A stretch of 64,000 nucleotides of DNA from Girardinichthys multiradiatus (taxonomy: Eukaryota; Chordata; Actinopteri; Cyprinodontiformes; Goodeidae), in contig NC_061808.1 in the NCBI RefSeq assembly GCF_021462225.1, forward strand, positions 17,273,119-17,337,118, written 5' to 3'. Numbering within the stretch: position 1 is the stretch's first letter; each line of letters opens with the position of its first letter. Made by a program: the position numbers and the translations under genes. Below the pieces are notes generated by a model. The model saw nothing but the letters and a program-made list of their open reading frames with translations, ran no database searches and was not told where the DNA came from. Below, in pieces: positions 23,501 to 33,250 of this stretch.

Positions 23501-26500
23501 ATATCCCACAGATTCTCTATGGGGTTCAGGTCAGGAGAGTTGGCAGGCCAATTGAGCACAGTGATACCATGGTCAGTAAACCATTTACCAGTGGTTTTGG
23601 CACTGTGAGCAGGTGCCAGGTCGTGCTGAAAAATGAAATCTTCATCTCCATAAAGCTTTTCAGCAGATGGAAGCATGAAGTGCTCCAAAATCTCTCTGGA
23701 TGTTTCTACTCCAGACTCAGTCCACTGCTTCCGCAGGTCCCCCAAGGTCTGGAATCGGCCCTTCTCCACAATCTTCCTCAGGGTCCGGTCACCTCTTCTC
23801 GTTGTGCAGTGTTTTCTGCCACACTTTTTCCTTCCCACAGACTTCCCACTGAGGTGCCTTGATACAGCACTCTGGGAACAGCCTATTCATTCAGAAATTT
23901 CTTTCTGTGTCTTACCCTCTTGCTTGAGGGTGTCAATAGTGGCCTTCTGGACAGCAGTCAGGTCGGCAGTCTTACCCATGATTGGGGTTTTGAGTGATGA
24001 ACCAGGCTGGGAGTTTTAAAGGCCTCGGGAATCTTTTGCAGGTGTTTAGAGTTAACTCGTTGATTCAGATGATTAGGTTCATAGCTCGTTTAGAGACCCT
24101 TTTAATGATATGCTAATTTTGTGAGATAGGAATTTTGGGTTTTCATGAGCTGTATGCCAAAATCATCTGTATTAAGACAATAAAAGACCTGAAATATTTC
24201 AGTTAGTGTGCAATGAATCTAAAATATATGAATGTTAAATTTTCATCATGACATTATGGAAAATAATGAACTTTATCACAATATGCAAATGTTTTGAGAA
24301 GGACCTGTAGAAGGTGAGCATTAAGTTGTTGCCAGCAGAAGCTCGGATGATTCCCCTCTCCAGAAAGGTGTCACAGGTAGACACAGAGTCAGGCCAGGTG
24401 TAGCTTCTAGGAAGAGAAAAGAGAGAGAACATAAAGTTAGAAGCTGAAATAACAGAAAAGAATGCAAAATTGGAGAGTAGTGTGAGAATGTAGCGAAGAG
24501 GGTGAAAGTGGTCATTATGTCCTCCAGCCTAAGCCTATAGCAGCATAACTACAGATAGTTTCAGTTCAGATTATTTAGTTAAACGGCGCTTATTTACAAC
24601 AATGTCGTCACAAGGAACCCCACAAAGGGTCTCACTGATGGTCATTGTTATACTAAAAACCACAAGGATTGGGATACCTCTCTTTGTCAGACTGATTATA
24701 ACCATTGGAATAGAGAAGGGGTCGCACAGGTAGCAGAAATTGAGGGTGTGTTTGCACCTCAACCATAACTGAGCCGGTTTATGCTAAACCTGACTCCCCC
24801 TTACTCCATCCAACAGGGAGGGAGGAAGGCTCCCTCCCTGATAACCTAAGCCACTCTAACTATAAGCTTTATCAAAAAGGAAAGTTTTAAGCCTAGCCTT
24901 AAAAGTACACAGGGTGTCTGCCTCACGGACTAAAACTGGGAGCTGGTTCCACAGGAGAGGAGCCTGATAACTAAAGGATCTGCCTCCCATTCTACTTCTA
25001 GAGACTCTAGGAACCACCAGTAAACCTGCAGTCTGAGAACAAAGTGCTCTGTTAGGAACATATGGAACAATCAGATCAACAACAAACAACAAATGCATGG
25101 ACTAGTTTTTCAGCGTCACTCCTGGATAGAATATTTCTAATTTTGGCAATGTTCCGGAGGTGAAAGAAGGAAATCCTAGAAACCTGTTTAATATGGGATT
25201 TAAATGACATGTCCTGGTCAAAAATAACACCAAGGTTTTTTACTTTATTACCGGAGGTCAATTTAATGCCATCCATGTTAAGTGATTGACTAAGCAGTTT
25301 CTTTTTAAAAGACTCCGGTCCAAAGACAACAACTTCTGTCTTGTCTGAATTTATAAGCAGAAAATTTAAAGTCATCCAAGTTTTTATATCTTCAAGACAT
25401 GCTTGTAGTCTATCTTACTGGTTGGGTTCATCAGGATTTATGGATAAGTAAAGCTGAGTATCATCAGCGTAACAGTGAAAATTTATCCTATGCTGCCTGA
25501 TAATTTTACCTATTGGAAGCATATATATAGTAAAGAGAATTAGTGGGGAGTCTGTGAAAATAAAAGGTGTTGAGCACAAAGGTGCATGTCTACAAAAGTA
25601 AGATTTGAACGCTGAATGCAGGACTTGCAGTTTACCCAATAACAAATAGTGTTCATGTTTACAGCTTCTCCGTATTTATTGGTACCACAGGTAAAGATGT
25701 GTAAAAAGGGTAAAATAAGCACATTTTTGAAAAATCACCAGTAGCACAATTACTGGCAACTCTGCTGGTAATATTTTTGTAAAATCCCCTTTTTCCAATA
25801 GTTGGCAATAAGTCTCCTTCTGCAGCATTTCCCTAGTTGGGACAAACAGAGAGAGGCATCTTTGATTATTGCTATTTGCACAATCTCTCTAGATCATCCA
25901 GAACATCACAGATCACTTATCAGTGGACTGGACTGTTTGTTTCAAAAAGCTAAACATTAGTCTCATCTTTCCAAAGCCCAAGTTTCCAGTTAAAGTCCGG
26001 TCAAGGTTTAAATGTTTCCATTTGTGAAGGTAGGATAGAAAGGTATTTGTTCTGGTGTCGTTCCAAAACTACTGGTTGATAAGTAGATAAAGTCTAGTGG
26101 CACCTATGAAGATCCCGAAATGCGGGATATCAATTAGCTTTGTAGACTTTTTTTTTTTTTTATCTCCCATACCTTCATTTTCACCGTACATGACAGAAAC
26201 AACAGGTCTTCATCCAACCTATTGGCTAAAAGAAGTAGGTCTCTACCACGTCCACTTAAACAATGAGTCATGGTGTACCAATAACAGGTACTCTTATCTA
26301 CTCAAAGGTACAATGTAAACTATGCCTTTTGAAAAAGTATTAGTTACATTTATTTTATATGAACTGTTAAGGGTTTCAGTAAGTGTGTCACCAGGGATTT
26401 TTGTCTTAAAAGATGTCTTTATATGGGTTTTTTTTTCCACTGAATAAATATTCACACATTAAAGGCTAATTCTTTATATATGTTTGTATACCCGGGACTA

Positions 26501-29500
26501 TGCTATTGCAGTAAAAAATACATCTATTTTAGTGTGCCAGTAAACCTTTGGTGTCAATATAAATATTTGTTGTTCCAGTACTGCAGCTACATCTTTGTAA
26601 AGATCTGCATCCTGCATGTTGAGGTAAACATGATAAAGGTTACCAATACCGGTAATTGATTAAATATCTTTGTTACAAAGCGGGAACAAATGAAAGCATT
26701 CTGGCCTTCATTTAAGCAGAATGAGACTTAAAAAAAAAAAACCTAATGCATAGTTTTCCTTTAGAGGTTTTGATGATCAGTGTAAATAAAGACACGTGAA
26801 TACTGTTAACATATACACTTTCTGTCTTAGTTGTTTTCAGAGATAAATGGATCTACGTGCAGAAAGGAAGCACGAAGGAAGTAAGTCCTGAAAAGCTTTT
26901 ATAGTTGTAATATTTTGGTGTTGGGCCTTGCTGGCAGAGTATGCAACAGAACATAATTTTTTCACTAATTCCTTACTATTGTGTGTGCTAACACATCTTT
27001 GTTCTTATGTGCCAACAGCGACACGGTTACTGCACAATCGGGGAAGCTCTCAACCGACTAGACTTTTCCAGTGCGATCCAAGACTTGCGAAGATTTAACT
27101 ATGTTGCAAAGGTGTGTAGTGAATGTCCCCTTTACATAGTGTTTAATTTCATGACCTGTGCTGTTGTCTATTCTTCTTACTCTTTGGATCTATGTCTTTC
27201 TATCTCCCACAGCTTTTCCAGCTGATAGCCAGGTCTCAGCTAACGTCTTTGAGTGGAGCTGCCCAGAAAAACTATTTCAATATACTGGAGAAGATTGTAC
27301 GAAAGGGTAGGAGGAGCTGACACTCACGCAGAATTGTTTGGTGGATATTTCTTACCTACAGATCTGCTAAGGAGCTAGAATTGAATCCTAGGATATGGTT
27401 TTGGTAATATTTTACAGAAAAAAAAGCTTTATTTCTGCACTGGATTCAGAGCAGATAACTCCAGATACATGCTGATGCAAAAAGGCCCATCAAATCTAGT
27501 AGATGGGAACAATGTGTGACTATTTTTGTGTCGATTTTATTTTTAGTCACACACACCAGATGCAAGTGATTAAATAGATTTTTTACTTTTGAAATATTAT
27601 TTTAATTAGAGCACCTTCCCCAGGTCAGAGGAAGGTACTCTAATTCTAACAACTTAATGAAGTAATTGTGTCAGAATAGCGTTTGTAAGTTAGTGACACT
27701 AAAAGAACACATTAAAGCTCTTAAATAAACAGTTTGGTTTCTATTTCTGCCCGTTATGCACGTATTTGGCACCTCTCTACATCCCCACCCCCAAAATGAT
27801 GATTTTTAAACACAATTTGGACATTTTATCTGTTCTGAAAAAGGATTTGATGAAAGGCCACACTGGAGGACATCCTTGATCCGTGCTTTGGTAAAGTCAG
27901 TAACGTAGGAGGTTGTTTTATTCCCTTTTATCCTTCTCCAAAATTAGCACCAGTTTTAGCAGACAATCTCCGTAACACAAACAGTTCTGGTCTTTGAGTT
28001 TTTGAAGCTATTAAACCTGTCTGTAATTTACAAAAATATGAGTGGATCTTTCCCTAAATGTATACATAATCATCTCTTAAAGCAAACTGCGACAACACGG
28101 AGAGATGCTAGTTGCTCAGTACAGCTGTTTTTGGATCACATCTGCCTTTACCGTTTAAAATCTGAAGGATTGCTTAAACTCAAATTAATTTTTGAGTCGT
28201 AATCATAAACCAGCATCACTAGTGGGCTTTATACAGTTGTGCTGCAAAGGTGTGTACAGCAATAAATCAGTACTGTACCTTTAGAATCAATCATCTTGGT
28301 CTTTACTTGTGCTTTCTATAAGATTCATACATGTTTATGTTCTTTGTGTTTTCAACCTTGACTTCAGTCCTAGAGGACCACTACAATCCTCGCCTCGTTA
28401 AGGAGCTTCTGCAGGACCTGAGCTCCACACTTCACAGTCTGACCATCCATGTTGGCAGGTGTGTCCTCGTGGGCAACGTGAACATCTGGTTGTGCCGCCT
28501 GGAGACCATTGTGAAATGGCAGCAGGAGCTCAACAATATGCAGATCCCGAAGGTAAAAAAAAACATGTTGGAGTAAATATCTACCCCTTAAACGTTTTAT
28601 TTTCAACTTTAACTGAGTTTTAGCAGGGTACTCATCACCCTGCAGACCCATGTGCAAAGTGGACTTTTTTTTATTTTGCAAAGTAGATCAACGTTCACTG
28701 TTCAAAGGTAACTCAAGTTTTGCGCTTTTTTTCTTTCATAGCAAATGTACACCGGCTTGTCTTTCAACGACTTGCCGCTGTACATGCAGAACAAGATCCT
28801 CTGTAAGTTATCTGACGCCTGTGACATCATCAACTTGGGTCAGGCCACGCCGACGTTGCACGTCCTCAGTGAGAACAGGACGCTGTGGAAGAAACTCTGT
28901 CAGTTTCACTTCTCAGACAAACCGGTGAGGAAGGTACACATTTATATCAATCAAAGTGAACTTGGAAATTTATGTTCAATGGCTTGAACTAGTTGTAAGT
29001 GGCAGTGACAGCCATTTTCATGTTAGCCACTAGAGGACAGTATTGACTAAATTAATCTAACTGTAACTGACAAATACTCACATAGAAGCACCAAGGAAAA
29101 GATTGGTTTTAATTAGGAGTTGCACCAGTTTTAATTATACCTCTGTCTCTTGTGATTTCAAGTAGTTGTTTTATGCTTCCAATTCTGCTTGTGGACTTCC
29201 ACTGCTCATACGCAGTTCTGCAGGAATTTGGGTCTAACCAGAGCCGACAATGTGGACTGGAAGCTGATGTACTTCACCCTGCAGAAGCACTACCCCATGA
29301 AGGAGCAGTACGGTGACACGTTGCACTTCTGCAAACACTGTAGCATCCTCTTCTGGAAGGTAAACAAGACAAGCAGCCCATTTGGATCTGCCTTTGCCTA
29401 CCTCAGGGATTCTCACTTCTTTTCCTTCCTGAAATATATGACACATTACACTTCAGATTTTGTTTAACAGTTTATTAGTTGAATTTTGTCTTTTGACTTG

Positions 29501-32500
29501 TTTTAGGGTTTTTAATTAGTTGTTTGGATTTTGTTTTTAGAATAATTAAAACGGTTTCTAACCAAAGAAGTGATTTTCTAACTACACATTTAATTTGTGT
29601 AAAATCAAAAATGTGTTTTATGCTTACTGAAACCATACGAAACATAATGTTTTAGATCAATTCAAACTATAAATTATAGTGGACAGGATAATTGATTTTG
29701 TTGAGTTTGTTTATGCTGCACATTGGGAAATGGCGTTTGCAATGAAATGGCTCGCAGTGTTTGAACCTTTCCAGAATTAAGATATCTGCCAAATCAAACA
29801 TAGCTTTTTCTCAGCTTTTAACCAAAAGACTCTTTCTTATCTTTGCTGAAGCAAAAAAAAAATCTGTACTATTGTTTGATTGTCCTGGAAATCTGCAAAA
29901 GCCAATGTTTGGGTTCAAAAGTTTAAATATTTTATTTTCTGAAGTGGAAGGAAAGGTGTCTGTCTTGCATTTTACTACATCTATCAAAAGGCATTTTTGA
30001 GGTTTGCTTGATTAAGTGATGCATAAATATCAGCACACGTGAGCTCTGCTAATAATCCTAATCCCTGTTGTTCATTAGAACAATGGATTCTGCGAACTTG
30101 TGTGCTCACATGTAGAAATATTTTATTTACAATGAGTTGTCTTTTTCTCCCAGGATCACATGACAAAATATCTTGTTTTGTACTCAGTGAGTTTTTCGAT
30201 ATTTTATTTTTTTCCAGGTTTTTGAGTACAATTATTTGGGGAATATTAGATTAATTTGCAGAAATATAAAGAATTGTACTTTGAATGAACAGTAACTTTG
30301 TTTCCTTCTTTGCACCAGTTGTTACTTTCCTCCGCTGCTTCCTGTATGATTTAACTCTGCCTTCTCTGCATCCTTTCCCTTGCTTGCCTCCCTTCCTCCC
30401 TGCACCTCTTCCTGCTTCCCCTTCTCCCTGACTCCTTAAGGATCGCCATGTGGCTTTGTTCCTCAAGGTACTCCATGTCCTATCATGCCTTTGTTCTGTG
30501 CTCTGTTGACCATATTATGATTACCCTGTTTCCATGAGTTGAGCTTTGTCATGTGCTGTTCCAGATTTATCTTGATGTGATCATGTTTTCTCAGAATTAT
30601 TTACTAAACATTTGCATTCTTTTCACTGTGTTCTTATCTTTTAGCTTTACCAACTTGTTTTTGTTAGATCACTGTCTAAAAAGGCTGGCAGCTGTCTACT
30701 AATCTAACATAAATGTTTAGATAAATGTTTGTCTGAATGCCGATGTTGAAATTTTTCAGTTTTCAGTAACTAATTCTGATTCTACCACTGCATTTCTTCA
30801 AGTTATTCCTGCATTGTAGCTGATTGGTTTCAAACAAAATTATATTTTAAGATGTGAATGAAAAACTTCTTGTGCGTTTGCAAAAATGTACTAACAAAAT
30901 TGTCACTTTTTCTGGAAAAAACATTAACAATAGAATAATGATTACTATGCTATTTTAGAATATTGTTAAAGTTAATGTTTTTGTAGCCTACAGCCTTTAA
31001 ACTAATGTAGGTCATAGTTTTCTACACTAGTAGCCTTTTTTTTTTAAATAATTTCCTCTCCAGACGCACTCAGATATTTACTGTCTGGTGAAACACCCTC
31101 AGTCTAACTGGCTTAGGTGTGTGCATGTGGCTTCTCTACTTATTTCAGATGGTTTTTTGGTGAAACATGCAGGAAATAAGTATTTTTTTTTTCCTCATTT
31201 TACTGGAAATGGACCTCCATCTGCCAGTTATGAACATGAAACATACCCTCATATTTAGGATTAATATTTCTCTTAACCAAATAGGTCCAAAGAAATGCTG
31301 TCATACTAAACTCTTTAACACATTTTGTAACATTACAACCACAAACTTCAGTGTATTTACTGGGAGTGTATGAGATGGCAACATAAACTAGCACATATTT
31401 GCAAAGTGGAAGGAGAATGATTCATAGTTTTCAAAATTCTGGATGCATGCATTTGTGTTCAGTCCCTTTTGAGGCTAGACTTTGTAAAACCAACTTTTAC
31501 TGAAGTTACAGCTGATGGTTTTTTCGGCTCATCTTAAGATGCTAATTTCTGACCGTTCGTCTTTGCAAAATAGCTGTAGCTAATCCTGACTGGGTTGAGA
31601 GTATCTGTGAACATCGATTTTTAAGTCTTCCCAGGTCAGGACTTTGACTTGGCCTATTTAACACATGAGTATGCTTTGATGTAAGCCAATCCCTTTTAGC
31701 TCCAGCTGTATGTTTGGAGTTGTACTCCTGGACTAGCAGCGTCTAACAGGTTTTCTTCCAGGATTATCCTGGTTTTACGTTCCATCCATCCTCCCATCAA
31801 CACTGACCAGCTTCCCTGGCTGCGTTGAAGGAAAAGTATCCTCACAGCATGGTGCTGCCACCACACCATTGTTAAATGAGGAATGTGCTCAGACTGATGT
31901 GTAGAGGTGCATTTTCTGCCACATGTAGCGTTTTGTGTGCAGCCCAAAAAAATTAAATGTTGGTTTCATCTGACCAGAGCACCTACTGCGTATCTGCTGT
32001 GCCCCCCCCCCCCCTTCCTTCTACTTCACAACTCTGCTCTACTTTGTGTTGCTCAGATGCCTGGAATTAAAATAAAATTCATTGCTGTGTGTATTTTAAT
32101 GTCTCAAAATGTGAAAATGTTATTAATAGCATTGCAAGGTACTGTACATGCAAAGGGTGGGCTAATGATATGAACTGCTAGTACAGCAGTTTTCTGCAGT
32201 TTTACTTTTTTTATCAGAAGTTTATATGGTTTTATCAGGTTGTTTTTAGTGACAGTGGGAACATCTAGTAGCTGTCTCTGTACTACAGTCAAAAATAAGT
32301 AAAGAAGTTGCAAATAAACCCCGATATACTTCAGTAAATCTATTTTTGCTAAAACTTTACATTGTAAGTACCGTCTTCCCTGGTTACCCATCCTTCTCAC
32401 ATTCTGCTTGTTGACTCTCCCTCAGGACTTTGGCCACCCGTGCACCGCCAATGATCCAGACAGCTGCTTGATGCCCATTTCTCCGCAGCACTTTATCGAC

Positions 32501-32515
32501 CTCTTCAAATTTTAA
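17447..32515 (+). CDS. fbxo25: F-box only protein 25 (whole coding span, ten exons)
   Basis: Joining ten exons with matching phases gives 364 residues, or 355 without the 27-nt microexon. The F-box (about residues 222-275, starting [16 protein letters not shown]) would bind SKP1 and make this the substrate receptor of an SCF (SKP1-CUL1-RBX1) ubiquitin ligase. The N-terminus [15 protein letters not shown] and the end [11 protein letters not shown] are hallmarks of the FBXO25/FBXO32 pair. KRKK at 63-66 is a nuclear-localisation-like motif, and [12 protein letters not shown] plus [11 protein letters not shown] give a C-terminal Cys/His cluster. FBXO25 is mainly nuclear; FBXO32 (atrogin-1) drives muscle protein loss. 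Some residues favour FBXO32, but the NENLF exon-3 block, LHVLSE and above all the adjacent tdrp gene favour fbxo25. Introns occupy over 13 kb. Confidence 0.94.
18255..18725 (+). mobile_element. Decayed Tc1/mariner relic in fbxo25 intron
   Basis: 'caaagagctcaaatcttctcacaccggtttcttgaacatgac' followed by 'tattgcaatggcctccacagt' and 'gacaaatctgcagcaaatg' match the 3' half of a common fish Tc1-like transposase in sense orientation. Frame and length are lost. This family differs from that at 57640-58805. Confidence 0.6.
18730..22270. other. fbxo25 intron 2, remainder
   Basis: AT-rich intronic DNA with no supported exon. At 19770-19815 'gtacaccctggacaggccgccaatccac' is a common fish dispersed-repeat string. 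At 20212-20280 there is a short copy of the LINE 3' tail also seen at 22402 ('cagttttatttatatagtgcc'). The other ORFs here are short and unconvincing. Confidence 0.4.
22272..22375 (+). CDS. fbxo25: fbxo25 coding exon 2
   Basis: The acceptor TGGACAG precedes G that completes the split Glu codon, then [20 protein letters not shown] and [14 protein letters not shown]. The donor is CAGT|GTGAGT. An alternative GT two bases upstream would break the frame to the next exon. The NENLF and KRKK blocks align with FBXO25. Confidence 0.9.
23050..24309 (-). mobile_element. Internally deleted Tc1/mariner element with about 203-bp terminal inverted repeats
   Basis: TA-bounded element of about 1260 bp nested in the L2-type LINE. 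The left and right terminal repeats (about 23050-23252 and 24107-24309) start TACAGGTCCTTCTCAAAA and differ at only a few positions, so the insertion is young. The internal transposase is shortened. Sequence before and after the element reads on as one LINE 3'UTR. Confidence 0.9.
23329..23979 (-). pseudogene. Tc1 transposase remnant (DD34E family, central deletion and nonsense codon)
   Basis: The likely original start is at 23979-23977 (MGKTADLT...). An in-frame TGA follows 30 codons, and the frame reopens as [20 protein letters not shown] to a stop at 23329. The sequence jumps from [10 protein letters not shown] straight to [20 protein letters not shown], so the part of the catalytic domain carrying the first Asp is missing. 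The second Asp ([10 protein letters not shown]) and the Glu ([11 protein letters not shown]) remain, 34 residues apart, as in Tc1-type DD34E. With one catalytic Asp gone the product cannot transpose. Confidence 0.85.
26831..26880 (+). CDS. fbxo25: fbxo25 coding exon 3
   Basis: Acceptor GTCTTAG, donor GGAA|GTAAGT. Joined to the previous exon it reads [20 protein letters not shown], matching the KWIYVHKGSTKE block of FBXO25/32 without gaps. A nearer AG (TTTTCAG) would lose three residues and break the phase. Confidence 0.9.
27019..27111 (+). CDS. fbxo25: fbxo25 coding exon 4
   Basis: Acceptor CCAACAG, donor GCAAAG|GTGTGT, 31 codons in phase 0: [20 protein letters not shown] followed by [11 protein letters not shown]. 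This is one of the most conserved blocks of the family. Confidence 0.95.
27213..27306 (+). CDS. fbxo25: fbxo25 coding exon 5
   Basis: Acceptor TCCCACAG, donor AAAGG|GTAGGA, ending in phase 1. Encodes [20 protein letters not shown] and [11 protein letters not shown], the leucine-rich helical segment before the F-box. Confidence 0.95.
27307..28367. other. fbxo25 intron, no other feature seen
   Basis: AT-rich intron between two conserved exons. Short ORFs only; no recognisable mobile element. Confidence 0.5.
28368..28552 (+). CDS. fbxo25: fbxo25 coding exon 6
   Basis: Acceptor GACTTCAG, donor CCGAAG|GTAAAA. Encodes [20 protein letters not shown], then a helix-rich stretch including [20 protein letters not shown]. 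Confidence 0.95.
28742..28924 (+). CDS. fbxo25: fbxo25 coding exon 7 (F-box exon)
   Basis: Acceptor TTTCATAG. Carries the whole F-box: [20 protein letters not shown], then [19 protein letters not shown] and [10 protein letters not shown]. The donor is AAACCG|GTGAGG. A second donor nine bases on (GAAG|GTACAC) would add Val-Arg-Lys in frame. The first joins directly to FCRNLGL, matching the FBXO32-type EKQFCRHL. Confidence 0.93.
29216..29359 (+). CDS. fbxo25: fbxo25 coding exon 8
   Basis: Acceptor ATACGCAG, donor TGGAAG|GTAAAC, 48 codons in phase 0, including [20 protein letters not shown] and [12 protein letters not shown]. The latter is a Cys-x2-Cys element of the C-terminal Cys/His cluster. 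Confidence 0.95.
30300..30440 (+). promoter_or_regulatory. Long polypyrimidine tract and splice acceptor before the fbxo25 microexon
   Basis: About 130 nt almost entirely C and T, broken by several TGC triplets, ending CTCCTTAAG at 30440. Very long pyrimidine tracts with TGC elements upstream of tiny exons are typical of regulated (PTBP1-repressed, SRRM4-activated) neural or muscle microexons. That regulatory reading is an inference. Confidence 0.6.
30441..30467 (+). CDS. fbxo25: fbxo25 27-nt microexon (probable cassette exon)
   Basis: GAT to AAG, nine codons: DRHVALFLK. The acceptor is CCTTAAG and the donor CTCAAG|GTACTC. Both flanking introns are phase 0, so including or skipping it keeps the frame (364 or 355 residues). 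From memory, human FBXO25 isoforms also differ by nine residues (367 and 358), which supports a conserved cassette; this needs checking. It lies between the two halves of the C-terminal Cys/His cluster. Confidence 0.75.
30470..31439. other. fbxo25 last intron, left part
   Basis: Non-coding, T-rich DNA without a supported exon or RNA gene. 31310-31365 ('cattacaaccacaaacttcagtgtatt') is probably the end of the Tc1-like relic that follows. Confidence 0.35.
31440..32010 (-). mobile_element. Tc1-like relic in fbxo25 last intron
   Basis: 'ctttgcaaaatagctgtagctaatcctgactgggttgagag', 'ggtcaggactttgacttggcc', 'tgaccagcttccctggctg', 'cctcacagcatggtgctgccaccac' and 'tggtttcatctgaccagagcacc' are antisense pieces of the window's commonest Tc1-like transposase. 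A poly-C run lies at its right end (about 32001-32014). Confidence 0.75.
32426..32515 (+). CDS. fbxo25: fbxo25 terminal coding exon
   Basis: Acceptor TCCCTCAG, then [20 protein letters not shown] and QHFIDLFKF and stop TAA at 32513-32515. The Cys/His residues complete the C-terminal cluster, and the DLFKF end is invariant in the family. Confidence 0.95.
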   Translation, partial: DFGHPCTANDPDSCLMPISPQHFIDLFKF

Positions 32516-33250
32516 ACCCGCCATGTTGTTCTCCGACACGACGTCCATAACTTTCCATCCCACTTTGAGTGTGTTTAAAACACCTCAACGTTGTTTACTC
32601 AAATAAAAAAAAAAAGGGCTTAAAACTGTATGAAAAGGATTTTCATTTTTCAACGCACAACTATTTCCAAACATAAAAAAGACTAAATGTTTTTTTTGCT
32701 TGTTTGTTTCAAAACTTAAAAAGATCTTTTATGTTTCAGCACATGTCCGTCGTGAAGACAGAAAAAGCTTCTCTCTATAGAGGGAATTACATTTTGTAAA
32801 TATTTGAAAGGAAAAAATGTATATTGAAGGAATTTATGTGTAAAATGTGTTTTAGCCTGTCTTTGGTAGCTGTGTATTCAGTGATTGGATGTATTAAGAT
32901 TTACAGAGAGCTAAAAGGCAAAATATGTCTGGGTTTAATTGCATCCTGATCTTTTATTTCTGGTGGCATTTTTCTACAGTAACAGTTCCTTCTTCGTGTT
33001 TTGACTCCGTTTACAAACCGTCAGTTGTCCTCTGTTAGCTAATGTAAATCTCTGTTGAGTGTACATGTTTTCTACTGCTGTTAGGCGTCTGAAGTGGCAA
33101 ACAGAAAAAAATTAATGTGTTTAAGGGGGAGGGGATGACTTTTCTCATTCTCTTCCAACTTTTGTAACATCCCTTTACCAATCCATACTCTTGAAGGTAC
33201 TTTTATGAATTTTACCATGTGGGAACTAGCTATGAATTAAAAGTGTTTGT
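32516..33250 (+). other. fbxo25 3'UTR
   Basis: Non-coding sequence after the stop. A proximal AATAAA (32602-32607) lies in an A-run and a distal ATTAAA (33236-33241) is followed by T/G-rich sequence, so two transcript ends are possible. Confidence 0.5.

Larger units (their letters stand above)
22402..25550 (-). mobile_element. 5'-truncated L2-type LINE, antisense in fbxo25 intron 3, with a nested Tc1 element
   Basis: Minus-strand reverse-transcriptase sequence is present from about 25550 down to 24850: the catalytic [19 protein letters not shown] box, then [40 protein letters not shown] and the C-terminal [21 protein letters not shown] / [20 protein letters not shown] blocks. These are classic L2-clade segments, broken by stops and frameshifts. 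The 3'UTR extends to 22402, ending in the AATTGAATGA-type tail. A Tc1 element (23050-24309) is inserted within the 3'UTR. The 3' tail lies only about 28 bp past the exon-2 splice donor. Confidence 0.85.

Noticed and set aside
23050..24309. The long inverted repeats as a regulatory hairpin of fbxo25
   Set aside because: They are bounded by TA, enclose transposase sequence and match a Tc1 element, which explains them fully.
17447..32515. Annotation as fbxo32 (atrogin-1)
   Set aside because: Several C-terminal residues are FBXO32-like, but the exon with NENLF, the LHVLSE block, the possible nine-residue cassette and the adjoining tdrp gene favour fbxo25.
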